Origin: Ornithodoros turicata
Lineage: Eukaryota > Arthropoda > Arachnida > Ixodida > Argasidae
Direction of reading: 5' to 3'
NCBI RefSeq assembly: GCF_037126465.1
Contig: NC_088202.1
Coordinates: 105,803,962-105,867,961 of the forward strand
Length of the DNA stretch: 64,000 nucleotides
The notes under the pieces were generated by a model. It was not told the DNA's origin. It saw nothing but the letters and a program-made list of their open reading frames with translations, and ran no database searches. Shown piece by piece: positions 1-10,080 of the stretch (within the stretch, counting starts at the first letter, position 1; each line of letters opens with the position of its first letter). The translations under genes and the position numbers were made by a program.

Positions 1-711
1 CTTACGTTAGGAGATACGTTGATCGAAGCCGCGGTTTTGTGGAGCTAAATTGCTGCTATAAAACTGGTCGAAGTGTCAGGGCATAGCCTAAAGTGTCCAC
101 TTATAGTGAAAAAGAATATCCATTGTAAGATTAAGAACGCGTGCATTCAATGGGCCTGGGTGTCAGCAAAGAAATATGAAAGTTACGTGACTTGGCACTA
201 CTTTGATTTAAGGTTGATACAGTCACGAAACATGTCTTCCTGTAGGTGTCTGCTCTGGTACGCAAGTAGTATGGCGGAAACTTAGGTGCAGTCCTGAAAG
301 CAAAACTACCACACGTAACGCGCGGAGGGTCAACCACTGCACAGAATGATACCGTTTTCGCTCTTGACTTGTGGGAAACACGAGGCGTATGTCTTTCAAT
401 GACAGCTCTGTGCGTGCCGTCCGTGTTTCGTCCTTGTTCAGATTTTAGCGCTTTTAATCATGAACTCATCTAGCATCATCACCACCACAACCCACCTAAT
501 GACAATTAACATGACAGCAACAACAACAAAAAAATCGTGACTATGACATGGGATGATTCACCGCTGGAGAGCAGTTTACACTACCCCATTACACGTGAAA
601 CATTAGATGTCAGACATAACTGCAATATGTCACAAAAGGTGTACATTTCCCGTTTCCAACAAACCACTGAATAGAACGATGTCGTTCTGGACGATAATTC
701 GCTAGGAGCAT
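1..711. other. Unassigned sequence
   Basis: I see no gene or recognisable mobile element here. Open frames are short (70 codons or fewer) and have no family motif. A small run of ATC and ACC trinucleotides lies near 470-500. Confidence 0.5.
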
Positions 712-786
712 TGTAACCTGGCTGGACGTTACACCAGACAAGAAGCGACCAGGCCTAGATCAGGCTGAAGGAGAGAGAGAATGAGA
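712..786 (-). repeat. 3' LTR stub of the Gypsy element
   Basis: The plus strand begins TGTAACCTGGCTGGAC and aligns with 5737-5815 at roughly 80% by eye, with matching blocks 'aagcgaccaggcc' and 'agagagagaa'. Similarity ends near 786, after which the sequence is integrase C-terminal coding sequence. The rest of the LTR and the polypurine tract therefore seem to have been deleted. Confidence 0.75.
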
Positions 787-1813
787 GATGAACGAGGACG
801 ATATCTTTGCGACCATGGTCGAAGTAATGTTTTTGGTTTTCCTGGACTAGTTTGATGTTATCCGCCGCCAGTTTCCGGGCGCAGGCTAGTCGCTCGTGGA
901 CCAGGCTCGTATAATTGGCTGCGTCCTTGAGTTCGGCGAGTTACTGGCGGTTAAGGTAGGGGTTAAGGAAGAAGTCGATTCATTTTTTTCCCTCCGCTGT
1001 CATCAGGGTCATTTCGCACAGTCCGTTAGCTGCAGGATGATACGCCGTCGTCGGGCTGTGCTTAATCCCGCGGTGTCGAAGGAATAGCTCTGTCGACTTT
1101 GACATCATTTGAGTTCTACGGTAGGTGATAAGCACTGTCACACAGCCGCGCTTCAATACAGGCCTCTTCTCTATAAAATGCTGGATTGTTTCGGCTTCAA
1201 TATTTCTCACGGGTTTGGCTTGTACGAACTTAGTGAGGTAGTCTATGGCGACAATCACGCATTTGTAGCGCCGCGAAGATGGAAATGCACCTATGATATC
1301 CAGACCCACCGTGTGATATGGTGCATGGACGGGTATTGGCTGTAGAAGACTTGAAGAGAACGTTGACAGCTTAAGTAACTTGTGGCACAGGTCGCGATGC
1401 TGGACGAATTTCTTGACATCGGCGAATATGCTAGGGCAGTGGTACTTGGTGCAGATAGCTTCGTAAGTGCTTCTGATTCCCACGTGCGCATCATACTTCC
1501 CCCCGTGGAATTCCCGAAGCACGTAGTCAACTCTGGTTCGTGGGAAGCAGGTGAGAAAGCGTTGATGAGCGGGGCCCTTGTGGGCTTTGTAGAGGACGCT
1601 ATCGAGTACTACGAACTTCTTAACGGCTCTTCGTTCCTGCTTCCGGGTACCACAACGTGCATTTAGTAGATCGAGAATGCCTTTGCAGACGGGGTCGGTC
1701 TGTTGCTCTTGGGAGAAGGCTTCAAATGACGTAATGGCGTCTGTAACTTGCAGTACGTTTGATTCTGCGTTTTCCGGTGGAATCCTGGACAAACAATCCG
1801 GTGCATAGTGCAA
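780..1813 (-). pseudogene. Integrase (Ty3/Gypsy), inactive
   Basis: In a live element this enzyme joins retrotransposon cDNA to chromosomal DNA. The N-terminal part begins near the RNase H tether ('PDCLSRIPP') and contains an HHCC-like zinc region ('REFHGGKYDAHVG' followed by 'VQHRDLC'), in which the first cysteine of the CxxC pair appears to be arginine. The catalytic core shows the first Asp in 'VGLDIIGAFP' and the Glu in 'AANGLCE'. The second Asp is lost: 'TYRRTQ' stands where the family has Asp-Arg-Gly-Thr-Gln. The frame breaks near 980. A C-terminal stretch containing 'NIKLVQENQKHYFDHGRKDI' continues in another frame down to about 780, typical of the region after the core. It cannot be functional. 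Confidence 0.88.
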
Positions 1814-1849
1814 GTGCCCAGTCTTATATATGACGTCATAGTCGAATTC

Positions 1850-2260
1850 CTAGAGTGAAAGTGACCATCGTAGTAACCGCTGTCTGCCTTGTTTATGCTT
1901 CAAGAGCCAGCACAAGGCATGATGATCCGTGACGACATGGAATTTCTTGCCGATGAGGTATGGGCGTAGCTCTTCGACAGACCACTTTACAGCCAGCGCC
2001 TCCAACTTTGTCGATGCGTAATTGACTTCTGCACCTTTAAGGGCATGACTAAATACCACTGGGCGAAGGTTTTTGTCCTCATCCTCTTGCAGAAGCACAC
2101 CACCTAGTCCTAGCCAGGAAGCATCGGTGTGGACTTGTATATCGAAGGATGGGTCATCCGATAACAGTTTGAGAGTCGGCTTGCTGCAGAGAGCATCTTT
2201 GAGTTCCAAGAATGCTGAAGAGTGAGCGACCGTCCAGATGAAAGTCACGTCCTTCTTCAT
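1850..2260 (-). pseudogene. RNase H domain (Ty3/Gypsy pol)
   Basis: This 136-codon open stretch matches the RT-connection and RNase H part of Gypsy pol. It begins with the connection segment ('FLELKDALCSKPTL'), then 'VHTDASWLGLGGVLLQ' with the first catalytic Asp, 'YASTKLEALAVKWSVEELRPYL' with the Glu, and 'VTDHHALCWLL' with a further Asp. The spacing is normal. It is separated from RT upstream and integrase downstream by frameshifts, so it is part of a broken polyprotein. RNase H removes the RNA strand during cDNA synthesis. Confidence 0.9.
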
Positions 2261-2299
2261 AAGTTCACGTAGAGTCGCAGAGAGGACACTGTAGCTTGG

Positions 2300-3119
2300 A
2301 ATGAACTTCCGGAAGTATGCAGAAAGCCCGAGAAATTATTGCAGTTCTTTGACGTTTCTCGGCGTCAGAAACCGCTGAACCGCTGCGACCTTTCCCAGGG
2401 TCTGGGGAAACACCATGTCCAGTGACGACATGTCCCAGTTAGACAATTTGGCCATAGAAAAAGAAGCATTTCGTGGGCTTGAACTTCAAGTCCGCATCTT
2501 GGAATCGTTGGGAAATGGTCACGAGATGCTCCATGTGTTCCTCGAAGGTTCTGCTGTAGACTACGCAGTCGTCCATGTACACAAGAGCGCAGTTAAACTT
2601 CGCGTCATCGATAACTATATCGACGGCTCGTTGATAGCTCCTTTCAACCCGAAGGGCATCCCAAATATTCGTAGAGTCCCCAAGGCGTTACGAAGGCAGT
2701 CTTCTCAACGTCTTCTGTCAGAATTTGGTGATATCCAGATGCGAGGTTCATGACTGAGAAGTACTCGCTGCCAGTTAGGGCTTGTAAAGCACCTTCGATG
2801 AGGGGAAATTGATACACGGATGGATCTTGTGTGAAGGCATTCAGTCTTCGGTGGTCTACAGACATGCGTGTAGTGTCATCCTTTTTCTTGACAATGGAGA
2901 TGCCCAGGCGCTGCGTGACGGTCGAACTAAACCAGCGTCAATCAGATCCTTAATCATGGCTTTGACCAGATCCCTCTGAGCCGCTGACAGTCGTCTTGGC
3001 CGTTGCGCTATGGACGTTGTGTCCTGCGTTGGGATTGCATGAGTCTGAACTTGACAATGTCGAACGTTAGTAGAAGTTCTTGCAAAAGACGAAAGATGCT
3101 TACCGAGAAAATCTCGCAC
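2300..3119 (-). pseudogene. Reverse transcriptase (Ty3/Gypsy pol), frameshifted
   Basis: The N-terminal RT segment at 2856-3119 shows the typical Gypsy run 'AQRPRRLSAAQRDLVKAMI' and 'DAGLVRPSRSAWASP'. The next block at 2644-2865 contains 'MSVDHRRLNAFTQDP', 'YQFPLIEGALQALTGSEYF' and 'NLASGYHQILTEDVEKTAF', then a frameshift after 'PWGLYEY'. The catalytic box reads 'VYMDDCVVYS' near 2560-2580, followed by 'LVTISQRFQDADLKF'. The two aspartates of the YxDD box survive, but at least three frame breaks and an in-frame stop divide the domain. Confidence 0.9.
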
Positions 3120-3123
3120 AGTT

Positions 3124-3523
3124 TCTTGCTGCGTGCTGGTGAGATCAGCTCCAACGTTGAAGAGATACCGTCTATGATGACAGTCCTGTTCGATGAAGGA
3201 GAGGAATGAGGCGTACTAGTTGGCGAGTCTTCGTCCGTTGTGCTCTGTAACACTTGATCAACTTCAGAGTCGCTCAGAAGCACATCCTCAATATCCAACA
3301 CTTGTTCAGCGAGCGCTATGGTCGCGTAGGCTAGTGCCATCAGAGGTTCTAACGATGGATTGATCAATAATACCGAAAGGGAGGGATGTGGCTCAACCAT
3401 CGCGGGCTCCACGTGCAGTCCATATCGTTCGGTATAAAGTTTAATGCCTGTGACCAGGACGGCACGTTCGTGTTGCGAGATTTTCACCTTGACTGCCTTG
3501 CGAGAGCGGGGAGGTACGACCAC
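3124..3523 (-). pseudogene. Spacer between protease and RT of the Gypsy pol
   Basis: The open stretch has the low-similarity, acidic Ser/Thr-rich composition usual between protease and RT in Gypsy polyproteins ('VLLSDSEVDQVLQSTTDEDS'), after a segment on self-recognition of the polyprotein ('SRKAVKVKISQHERAVLV'). I assign it by position and continuity with the RT frame, not by a catalytic motif. Confidence 0.65.
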
Positions 3524-3564
3524 TTGCGTCGAAAGCTGGACCCGTTCAGTGGGTTTCGTGGCTG

Positions 3565-3866
3565 TTACTTTGAAGCTATTCCCGCCCAGTCAATGGCAGC
3601 TTGTGATGTCTCAAGGAAGTCGTTTCCCACGAGAACCTTGTCCGCTTCTAGGTGAGGAACAAGATGAACGAATGTTGGGACGTTTGTCCATCGACTGAGA
3701 CTTCCACGCTGGCTTGGCCGTGTATAACAAGAGGTTGACCGTTGGCTCCGTGCAGTCTCACGGACGACGGCGCGATGCAACGTCCTAACAGTGCGGCGAC
3801 GCCATCATTCATGAGAGACCTCGATACACCATAGTCCAGAAGCGCTAGTTGTGAACATCCATTCAA
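3565..3866 (-). pseudogene. Retroviral-type aspartic protease, inactive
   Basis: In a live element this protease cuts the Gag-Pol polyprotein. The active-site region reads 'LALLDYGVSRSLMND', where the family has Asp-Thr/Ser-Gly; the middle residue is Tyr, which should abolish activity. The flap region and the late motif 'KVLVGNDFLE' are present in a second frame, so there is a frameshift between about 3650 and 3780. The length of about 100 residues is usual for this family. Confidence 0.82.
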
Positions 3867-3958
3867 TTTGATATCGATGACCTTTCAAGTACCTGCAGGG
3901 GTGCATTTTACGCGGTTTACTTCTGATGTTTCTGTGCAGGTATCGGAGGCATCAATGA

Positions 3959-5099
3959 TCAGTTTCCCGAAATCTGGGACTGTGAAGACGCCAGAAATCT
4001 TTTCTGCCACTCCAAAAATTCTTGGGACAGAGGAAGTGGACAACGGGAAGCGAAGTGGCATGTGTCGTTGCAGTTGAAGCACACACGTTGGACATCTCGA
4101 TGATTCAGTGAGTTGCGACTTGTCCTAGGAGAGTGAGATGTTCGTCGGGTCTGACGTGTGTTGGGCTGTGGCAACTGCACGGGCGTGGTAGGCACTTTCT
4201 GCTTTTGACTCGGGCCGGTGAACGCAGTCGAATGGTTTTGAATCCGTTGCGCGGGACTGCGAGGAACGGAAGAAGGTGACAGGTAGAAGACAGATTCCTC
4301 CTTGTCCTTTGGATTGTCTTCTTTCTTTGACTTGTGCGACGCAAGCAATCTGTCGTACCTTAGGAATGAGTCCAACAATTTGTCCAGCGAAGTAAATTCC
4401 TTGTCAAGGAAGTGTTTCCTGACACTTGGAAGTAAGGACTCGATGAGTACTTCGCACTTGTCCTTTTCGGATGTCGGTCACTCACAATCGTCCACATGGT
4501 CAAGCTTCCGAAAGGCAAAGTCAGCGCAGCTTTCTTCAACCTTCTGAACCGCGGCTAACATCAGCTGTTTTGCTTGAAACTTGTCATTAAGGCCGTATTG
4601 CTTTCGAAAGTCTGCCTTCACGTACTCCCACAATGAAATTTGTGAGGCATTCACGTGGTGCCGAACTCAGGCGAAGTCCTTTTGTGGCAGTTTCGACACA
4701 ATTAGAGGAATGGCGACATCTGAGTGAACGAAACGAGTGAGTCCAAAACCAGAAGTCGGTTTGGTGGATCCAGCCAAGGACATCGTTGCCAAGCTGAGGC
4801 ACTGAAAGCGATACACGCAACTACGAGGACAAGAAGCGAACTTCTTGTCCTCGTTGTTGCGCTGTATCGCTTTGAGTATGTACCAACTCGCCCAACTCTC
4901 CGCATTAACTGAGGCACTGCATTGGTGGCTACGGATGACACATTCCTCGTTGCTGATGTAACACCTGCAAGATGTTCACGAGACGTGGCCTGTTCCAATG
5001 GCTTCGGCTTCCCCCTTTTCCTCTTTTTGAGTTTCGTGTCGGTTTCAACATCTAAAGTCTCTGAAGAATGCGATGATAAGCTCGATGACTGACGTGACC
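3959..5099 (-). pseudogene. Gag polyprotein, capsid to nucleocapsid part
   Basis: The nucleocapsid end has one intact CCHC zinc knuckle, Cys-x2-Cys-x4-His-x4-Cys ('CFNCNDTCHFASRC', near 4060-4100). It is preceded by a basic, Pro/Ser/Gln-rich linker. Further upstream (about 4380-4620) a capsid-like helical region reads 'KFQAKQLMLAAVQKVEESC' and 'LDKLLDSFLRYDRLL', broken by stops. The hairpin insertion at 4805-4908 and a MITE at 5100-5346 split it from the N-terminal part. Gag would form the intracellular particle. Confidence 0.8.
4805..4908. mobile_element. Hairpin-bearing short insertion with 11-bp direct repeats
   Basis: Direct repeats CTGAGGCACTG at 4794-4804 and 4909-4919 flank the segment, consistent with a target-site duplication. 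It contains a near-perfect hairpin (arms 4805-4836 and 4841-4873, one indel and one mismatch) and then 'accaactcgcccaactctcc', a phrase that recurs in altered form near 8417-8440. It interrupts gag. No coding capacity. Confidence 0.65.
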
Positions 5100-5346
5100 A
5101 GGGGGCTTAATCGCTTCATCGTCGTTACGGTCGTTACAAGCTAACGAGTGGCGGGAAATTCAAAAATGCGGGCGGGAAATTTAAAAAAGTGGGCACGTGA
5201 TAAAACATGTGCACGTAGCTCTTCGCGCGATACGTGAAGGCCGTGGTACACGTCACGCGCAATGTGTCACGTGCCCACCTTTTTGAATTTCCCGCCACTC
5301 GTTAGCTTGTAACGACCGTAACGACGATGAAGCGATTAAGCCCCCT
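5100..5346. mobile_element. Fold-back MITE inside gag
   Basis: The element starts AGGGGGCTTAATCGCTTC and ends with its reverse complement, with arms of about 80 bases that include 'cgtcgttacggtcgttaca' and 'gagtggcgggaaattc'. The total is 247 bases and there is no coding capacity. It lies between the N-terminal and capsid parts of the degenerate gag, so it arrived after the Gypsy element. I could not identify a convincing target duplication, so the superfamily is open. Confidence 0.88.
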
Positions 5347-5369
5347 GATCTCTAAGTGATTCAGACGAG

Positions 5370-5640
5370 CAATGACAAGTGCAAAGAGACTGCATACCAG
5401 CTCATGTGTAACCTGAGGTCATGAGGTATCGTACTTGATGCTCGGGTCCGTGGTCTGCGGATGTTCTAGCGAATCCTGAACAGCGGAGAGCTGTGATTGC
5501 AAGTCGTGAACTTGCTTCTTCACGGCATCCGTCTCAGCTATCGCAGAACAGAACGCCTAAACCTTGCTGTCGTCATCCATCTCAGCGAAGTCCGCCATGG
5601 AACGTTCTGCTGTGGAATGTTCCGCCATGGTGGAACTGCG
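5370..5640 (-). pseudogene. Gag N-terminal region
   Basis: Starting from an ATG near 5632 ('MAEHSTAERSMADFAEMDDD') the frame runs to a stop near 5567. It continues in frame beyond it with a coiled-coil-like stretch 'AVKKQVHDLQSQLSAVQDS'. Its position, between the primer binding site and the rest of gag, supports the assignment; the sequence itself is weakly conserved. An alternative upstream ATG lies near 5710. Confidence 0.55.
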
Positions 5641-5716
5641 CTGGTGATGACGGCGTACAGGCGGAAGCGGTCGGAAAAGCAGAGGTGCCAGCGATCGTCT
5701 CCCGTGCATGGAAGGC

Positions 5717-5735
5717 CCGTAGTTCGGGCGCCAAG
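5717..5735 (-). other. Primer binding site of the Gypsy element
   Basis: On the minus strand TTGGCGCCCGAACTACGGG follows the end of the 5' LTR by one base. TGGCGCCCGAAC is the usual complement of a tRNA 3' end that primes minus-strand synthesis. It also fixes the LTR boundary at 5737. Confidence 0.85.
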
Positions 5736-5881
5736 TTGTAACGTGGCTGGACCTTACATGAGACAAAAAGCGACCAGGCCGTGATCCGACTGAAGAAGAG
5801 AGAGAAGACGCTCTCGGCTTCCTTGTTTTCTTCTTCTTCTTGGCTACGTGTCGGGGCCAACTTCTTGTATCAATCAAAAGG

Positions 5882-6274
5882 TGGCCGTGAGCCACTAAGG
5901 GAGATTGGCCAGGACAAGAGGGGCGTAACTACGTCTATGTGGTAGTTATCAGATGTAAGGCCAGACCTTATGTAGCTGTAAAGCCTTCGTTTTATGAACG
6001 TTCGATCTGTGAATGCCCTCGCTTTATGAACAGTTTGCTGAGAAGCGAGCTGTATTCCTCTAGTCATTTAAGACCTCGATCTCTGAATTCCATTGTTTTG
6101 TGAACGCGTTTTCGAGAAACATTCGCTGTTCATAAATCGAGGTTTGACTGTTTATATATATTTTCTACCGGCGAGCCCAATCGCGCCAACTTCGTCTTCG
6201 TCACAAGTGTGTTATGCGGTGAAGTTAAGCTAAGCCTTTTGTCCTGGCCAATCTCCCTTAGTGGCTCACGGCCA
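5882..6274. mobile_element. Inverted-repeat element inside the Gypsy LTR
   Basis: A 40-base inverted repeat (5882-5921 against 6235-6274, one mismatch) begins TGGCCGTGAGCCACTAAGGG. The interior is non-coding and contains a pogo-like end at 6150. No target duplication is clear. Confidence 0.75.
5960..6150 (-). mobile_element. pogo/Tigger-like MITE fragment
   Basis: Read on the minus strand from 6150 it begins CAGTCAAACCTCGATTTATG and repeats the theme 'cataaa.cga' several times ('tttatgaacagttt', 'tttatgaacgttcg'). Ends of the form CAGT.RAACCTC are typical of pogo/Tigger elements of the Tc1-mariner superfamily. Only one end is clear. It is nested in the inverted-repeat element. Confidence 0.5.
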
Positions 6275-6319
6275 TCATCTCATTGGTAGAAGAATAAGGA
6301 GGTGACTCGGATTCGAATG

Positions 6320-6490
6320 TCGGCTGTGCTGTCTGGGTGTTCTTCTTGGGTTTTCCTCAGTCGTTTAAGACAAACGTCGACACAGTCCCCTGTGAAGTCG
6401 GCCCAGGACGCATGATCCCTCCCCCCCGCGATAGTCGTGATGTTGCCCGCCTGAGCGTGGCCCAGTACGGCAAGCAGTTCCGTCACCATC
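6320..6490 (+). repeat. Dispersed SINE-like repeat, copy 1
   Basis: The block 'gggttttcctcagtcgtttaagacaaacgtcgacacagt...tgaagtcggcccaggacg' is shared in diverged form with 9940-10075. The type 'gtcggcacagttcc.cctgaagtcggccca' is a dispersed repeat I associate with tick genomes (recollection, not a search). No reading frame is conserved between copies. Confidence 0.6.
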
Positions 6491-6584
6491 ACTACCTAAG
6501 CAGCAGTCAGGCAGTTTATGTTGACGGCGTAAGTTTAACGACGTGTTGCTTGTAAACCCAGCGCAACAAGTTACAAATGTGACA

Positions 6585-6745
6585 TGGAGAATATGCTAGC
6601 AAATTTGAGGCAGAACGACTCGGGGCGACGTCTGGTAGCAAATAATCCCCAATTCGTCAAGCAACAGTGGTCTATGTTCCCAAGTGGTTTACGGGTCCTG
6701 ATGGCTATGTAGCCGACACGTAGCCAACTTAGGTGCGTCCGAATA
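6585..6745 (-). repeat. Dispersed repeat, copy A (partner at 35535-35680)
   Basis: The reverse complement of 35535-35680 aligns with this segment over about 140 bases, including 'ctcggggcgacgtctggt', 'aataatccccaatt' and 'gtcaagcaacagtg'. The two copies lie in opposite orientation 29 kb apart. It has no coding capacity and is likely a non-autonomous element. Confidence 0.75.
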
Positions 6746-6749
6746 GTCT

Positions 6750-9540
6750 GAGATACGTCACCGCATACCGCACACCGGAAGTGCCACCATAATGGTGCGC
6801 CATCCGAATTCTCCACAGGCGCACATATACGTCACAGAAGGCGCACTTTGGGAAATCTCCTCCGATGCAGACTTCGCGGAGTGCGTTTCGCGTTTCCCGC
6901 GTCTGCCGTGTTTCGGGGGAGGAGGCGTTCGTCGAACAGCTAAGCAGACGACAGTTTTCGGCGACTGGCGGCTTTTCGTTTGCAAAAATGGCGGCATAGC
7001 ACGATAAATGGGCATACCGCGAAGGCGAAACAGAGCGGAACAATTACGCTTGTGAGTTTATTCTCTCATATGAGGTACGTGTTAGCACTAAACATTTGAT
7101 CATTCGCTCTTTAGTTAATTTTAAAGCGACACGAGTTTTCGCACCTCTCCACGGGAATGAGAAACGCAGGAAGATAGGCTGGAAGGTCTGGAAAATCGGG
7201 AGGAAGACCCATAAGATGAGGTGATCAGTGATAAGCAACCCGGGAATCGTCGTCGCTGCCAGTCCCCAACAAGTATTGAAGTAGGAATGTTAAACGAAAC
7301 ACGACGTTTTACGGAGCAGACCGAACTTGTTTAACGGTTTTATGATTTATTTGCGTATAGATTAATAAAACTACACACAAATGCTCCTCGAGCAGGATTG
7401 TCGAGTTGTCAGAACACAACCGTTGCTCACGAGGTTGCATGATGGGTGTCATGCACGATTGCAGGGTGCCTTGGGCAGGATAAATGTGCAGCAAGCCGAT
7501 CCCAGTACTATATCACGCTACTGTTGTCAGAATTAGAGTTCTCGCCGTCTCTTCTCTTCCGGAGTGCTCCTTTTGGGAACGTTACTACGCTCTGCTTACT
7601 TTTCGTCCTTCCGTCAGTTGTCGTGCACGACTTCTACACACATTGTCTGGAATGTCTACCTCACTTTCGCTGCGCATGTAGGTAAACAGCAAGACAAATG
7701 AAAACGCCATAACTGCCTCGATGTCCACGCTGAACTCCGAGAAATTATTGTCGTCTACACTACTACACTATTGTCGTCTATACTACGGCCGATTTTGCAG
7801 CACCTCATGCAATGCGCCGTCTGGAGTCTTTTTTATTAAATATATGTTGCAGGTGACAATCAGCACCAGATGGCGAGCGTAGCTGTGCTCGTCCGAATAC
7901 TTTGGCTGGAAGGCGCACATGTGACGCACACTATGACGGCATGTGCGACGCATCACTATTCGGACGCACCCCTTCTTTCGTTTTAGACCCAGTGTTGTCC
8001 GCCTGCAATACAGCTTTCCGCTGTACCTGGCGAGCAATGCGCAATTGGTAACCGCTTGGATACAGAGTTGCCCGTACAAGCACACTTTTCATTTTTAATT
8101 AAGAAAACTATTAGTGCAATTAGGACAAAAGTTGTGACGTAAGAGTACTGAGGGCTCAGGCTCTCGAATAGGTAAATCTTCTGAGATTACATGAAAGATT
8201 CTCCAAAACTCGCAACCTATAGTCTGCTTCCTACAGGAAACCGGACTTGCACAAAGATTATGACTTACTCGTATTGGTATAAAAGCAGCGGCAAGGGGAA
8301 ACACGGACAGGAAGAACAACGCACAAGACGGCTGTGGTCCTGTACTCTGCCTGTGTCTCCGTGGCGTGCGTCTCCCCCCTTGCTGATGCTTTTCCACCAC
8401 CATGTCAGAATACCAACTACCCCAACTTTCCACGTTAATGTATGACTTTAAGTTTACTTGCGCACTGGACTTGTTCTACAACTTAATTTTGGACCGTCAT
8501 CAATTCAGCATCTACAGTCTCATGCTGGCTACAGTTGTGACGCTGACCATATGAGTGAGGCTAACAATGGCAAGACGGAAGCGTCACCCCCTCCTTTTTA
8601 AGAGCCGCCAGGCAGCTCCGCATCCACATCCATTTTAAGAGTTCAGTGGGGCCACGGTTCAGGCGTGACGGCAACCGCGAAGAGTTGGCCGTAGGTATTG
8701 AGGTGAGGTCTATATTCCGTAATAATATTTCGTGCTAAAACTTTACGGTTTTGTTGCCTCTTGTTCTGAAATCTATTGTTCCTGCTATTATTAAATGCAG
8801 TCGGTAAGGTGTACTGATCACTAACTGTCACCGACAAGTACTTAGGTTATCTTGGAATGGACGGCCAGTGCTCCTTAATCCGCGAAAATTGCCAACAATC
8901 ACGTTCCCCGGGCAGACAAGAAATCCTTTCTTTGTTTGATGTTCAATTCAGTGTCTCGCATTGAAACGCGACTGCAGGAGAACATGAGTACCCTCAATAG
9001 CAGAACTTGTCTGCCCTGTCTAACGTTAAAAGCGTGTGCGATTGCGTCAGAACTCCGTCTCCTTGTGAGAGTTAATGCAAAAGGGACATAGATACACAAA
9101 CGTCTCCTCAACGATCTCAATTTCGAATACATGCTAAATGCCAAACGTTAAGCTATTACGCGAAGAATTGGTACCAACAGATTTTGGTTCGCCGTGCTTC
9201 GTTGCCATGACAACCGTGCCGCGTTGCATCCCTAACGCGTGAAAATACAACATTGTTAATCATGCATTACAAGGAACGTGTCGTCCGAGAAGTGCGTCAA
9301 ACACACGCGAGACAAATGTTTTCAGTTTTGTCCCATGCGATTGATGGCTGGCAATCGTAGTTTGCCCCTTTCGCCTCCTATCATCGTCCCGAAGACGATA
9401 AAACAAAATGGCAGGGCCCCTCTTGCAGTTGGGCACACGGTAGCGATTACCACACAGCATTCTGACAAACTGATGCTGCTTACGAAAACCGAAGAACACG
9501 ATTCAAAGTTCGAAAAGCATCACAGAAGCTGACGGCAATA
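6750..9540. other. Unassigned sequence
   Basis: I find no supported gene. The segment 8280-8445 ends in 'taccaactaccccaactttccacgttaatg', a diverged relative of the tail of the insertion at 4805-4908, so part of this stretch is repeat-derived. Frames are 60-110 codons without family motifs. Confidence 0.45.
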
Positions 9541-9544
9541 CTAG

Positions 9545-9573
9545 CCGGTGGTGGTGGTGGTGGTGATGATGAT
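9545..9573 (+). repeat. GGT/GAT microsatellite
   Basis: A short run of GGT triplets passes into GAT triplets. Confidence 0.85.
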
Positions 9574-9929
9574 GGAGCTGCTTGCTGTAGTCGGCCACGC
9601 TTAGGCGGGTAACAAATAATAGCCGTCGGCATCTGTCCGGTCTCCAGACGCGATATTTCCAACAGCCAATCAGCGGGGACTCTCCCTAACGTCACTGATG
9701 GCCGTTGTCGCCAGCAGACTTTTGCATTCGAAATACTGTATGAACAACTGAAATTTCATTTGTTCAATACAATACCGATTTTTTTTTTTCGAGAAATAGT
9801 TCGCAGGCTTGCATTTGAAGCTACGGGCAATCGAACGGAGATATTTCCCAAGGCAAGTTTCTGCACGCAACTGTCGCTTTAACATCCACCAAGTGTGTTC
9901 AAGAGCAGCTGTTGAGCAGCGGTTGTGTT

Positions 9930-10080
9930 GTGTTTCACGGGGCTTTCCGGTAAAATTTCGACACACATGTCGGCACAGTTCCTTCTGAAGTCAGCCACGG
10001 ACGTGCAGTAGACTCTGTATCTCACTCATTCCTGTCGTCCCCTCAGCATCTGTCCACGTTTGTACACAGCTCATAGCCGT
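9930..10080 (+). repeat. Dispersed SINE-like repeat, copy 2
   Basis: It shares 'tttcc', 'acatgtcggcacagttcc' and 'tgaagtcagcca.ggacg' with the copy at 6320-6490. It is non-coding. Confidence 0.6.

Larger units (their letters stand above)
712..6274 (-). mobile_element. Degenerate Ty3/Gypsy LTR retrotransposon with nested insertions
   Basis: Reading on the minus strand, the order is 5' LTR (from about 6274 down to 5737), primer binding site, gag with a CCHC knuckle, aspartic protease, reverse transcriptase, RNase H, integrase, then a stub of the 3' LTR (786-712). The order PR-RT-RH-IN is diagnostic of Ty3/Gypsy. The two LTR copies match over about 75 bases, beginning TGTAAC and sharing 'aagcgaccaggcc'. 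Every domain carries frameshifts, stops or lost catalytic residues, so the copy is dead. At least three later insertions lie inside it: a MITE at 5100-5346, a hairpin insertion at 4805-4908, and an inverted-repeat element at 5882-6274. The 3' LTR is cut to a stub that joins the integrase C-terminal region directly, which implies an internal deletion. Confidence 0.93.
5737..6274 (-). repeat. 5' LTR, disrupted by later insertions
   Basis: The inner boundary is fixed by TGTAAC at 5737 next to the primer binding site. The original LTR sequence can be followed to about 5880. From 5882 to 6274 the sequence is bounded by an inverted repeat and probably belongs to another element, so the outer LTR boundary is unknown. 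Confidence 0.6.

Noticed and set aside
5882..6274. The inverted repeat as the Gypsy element's own LTR ends
   Set aside because: LTRs are direct repeats; this pair is inverted and absent from the 3' LTR stub, so it is more likely a separate insertion.
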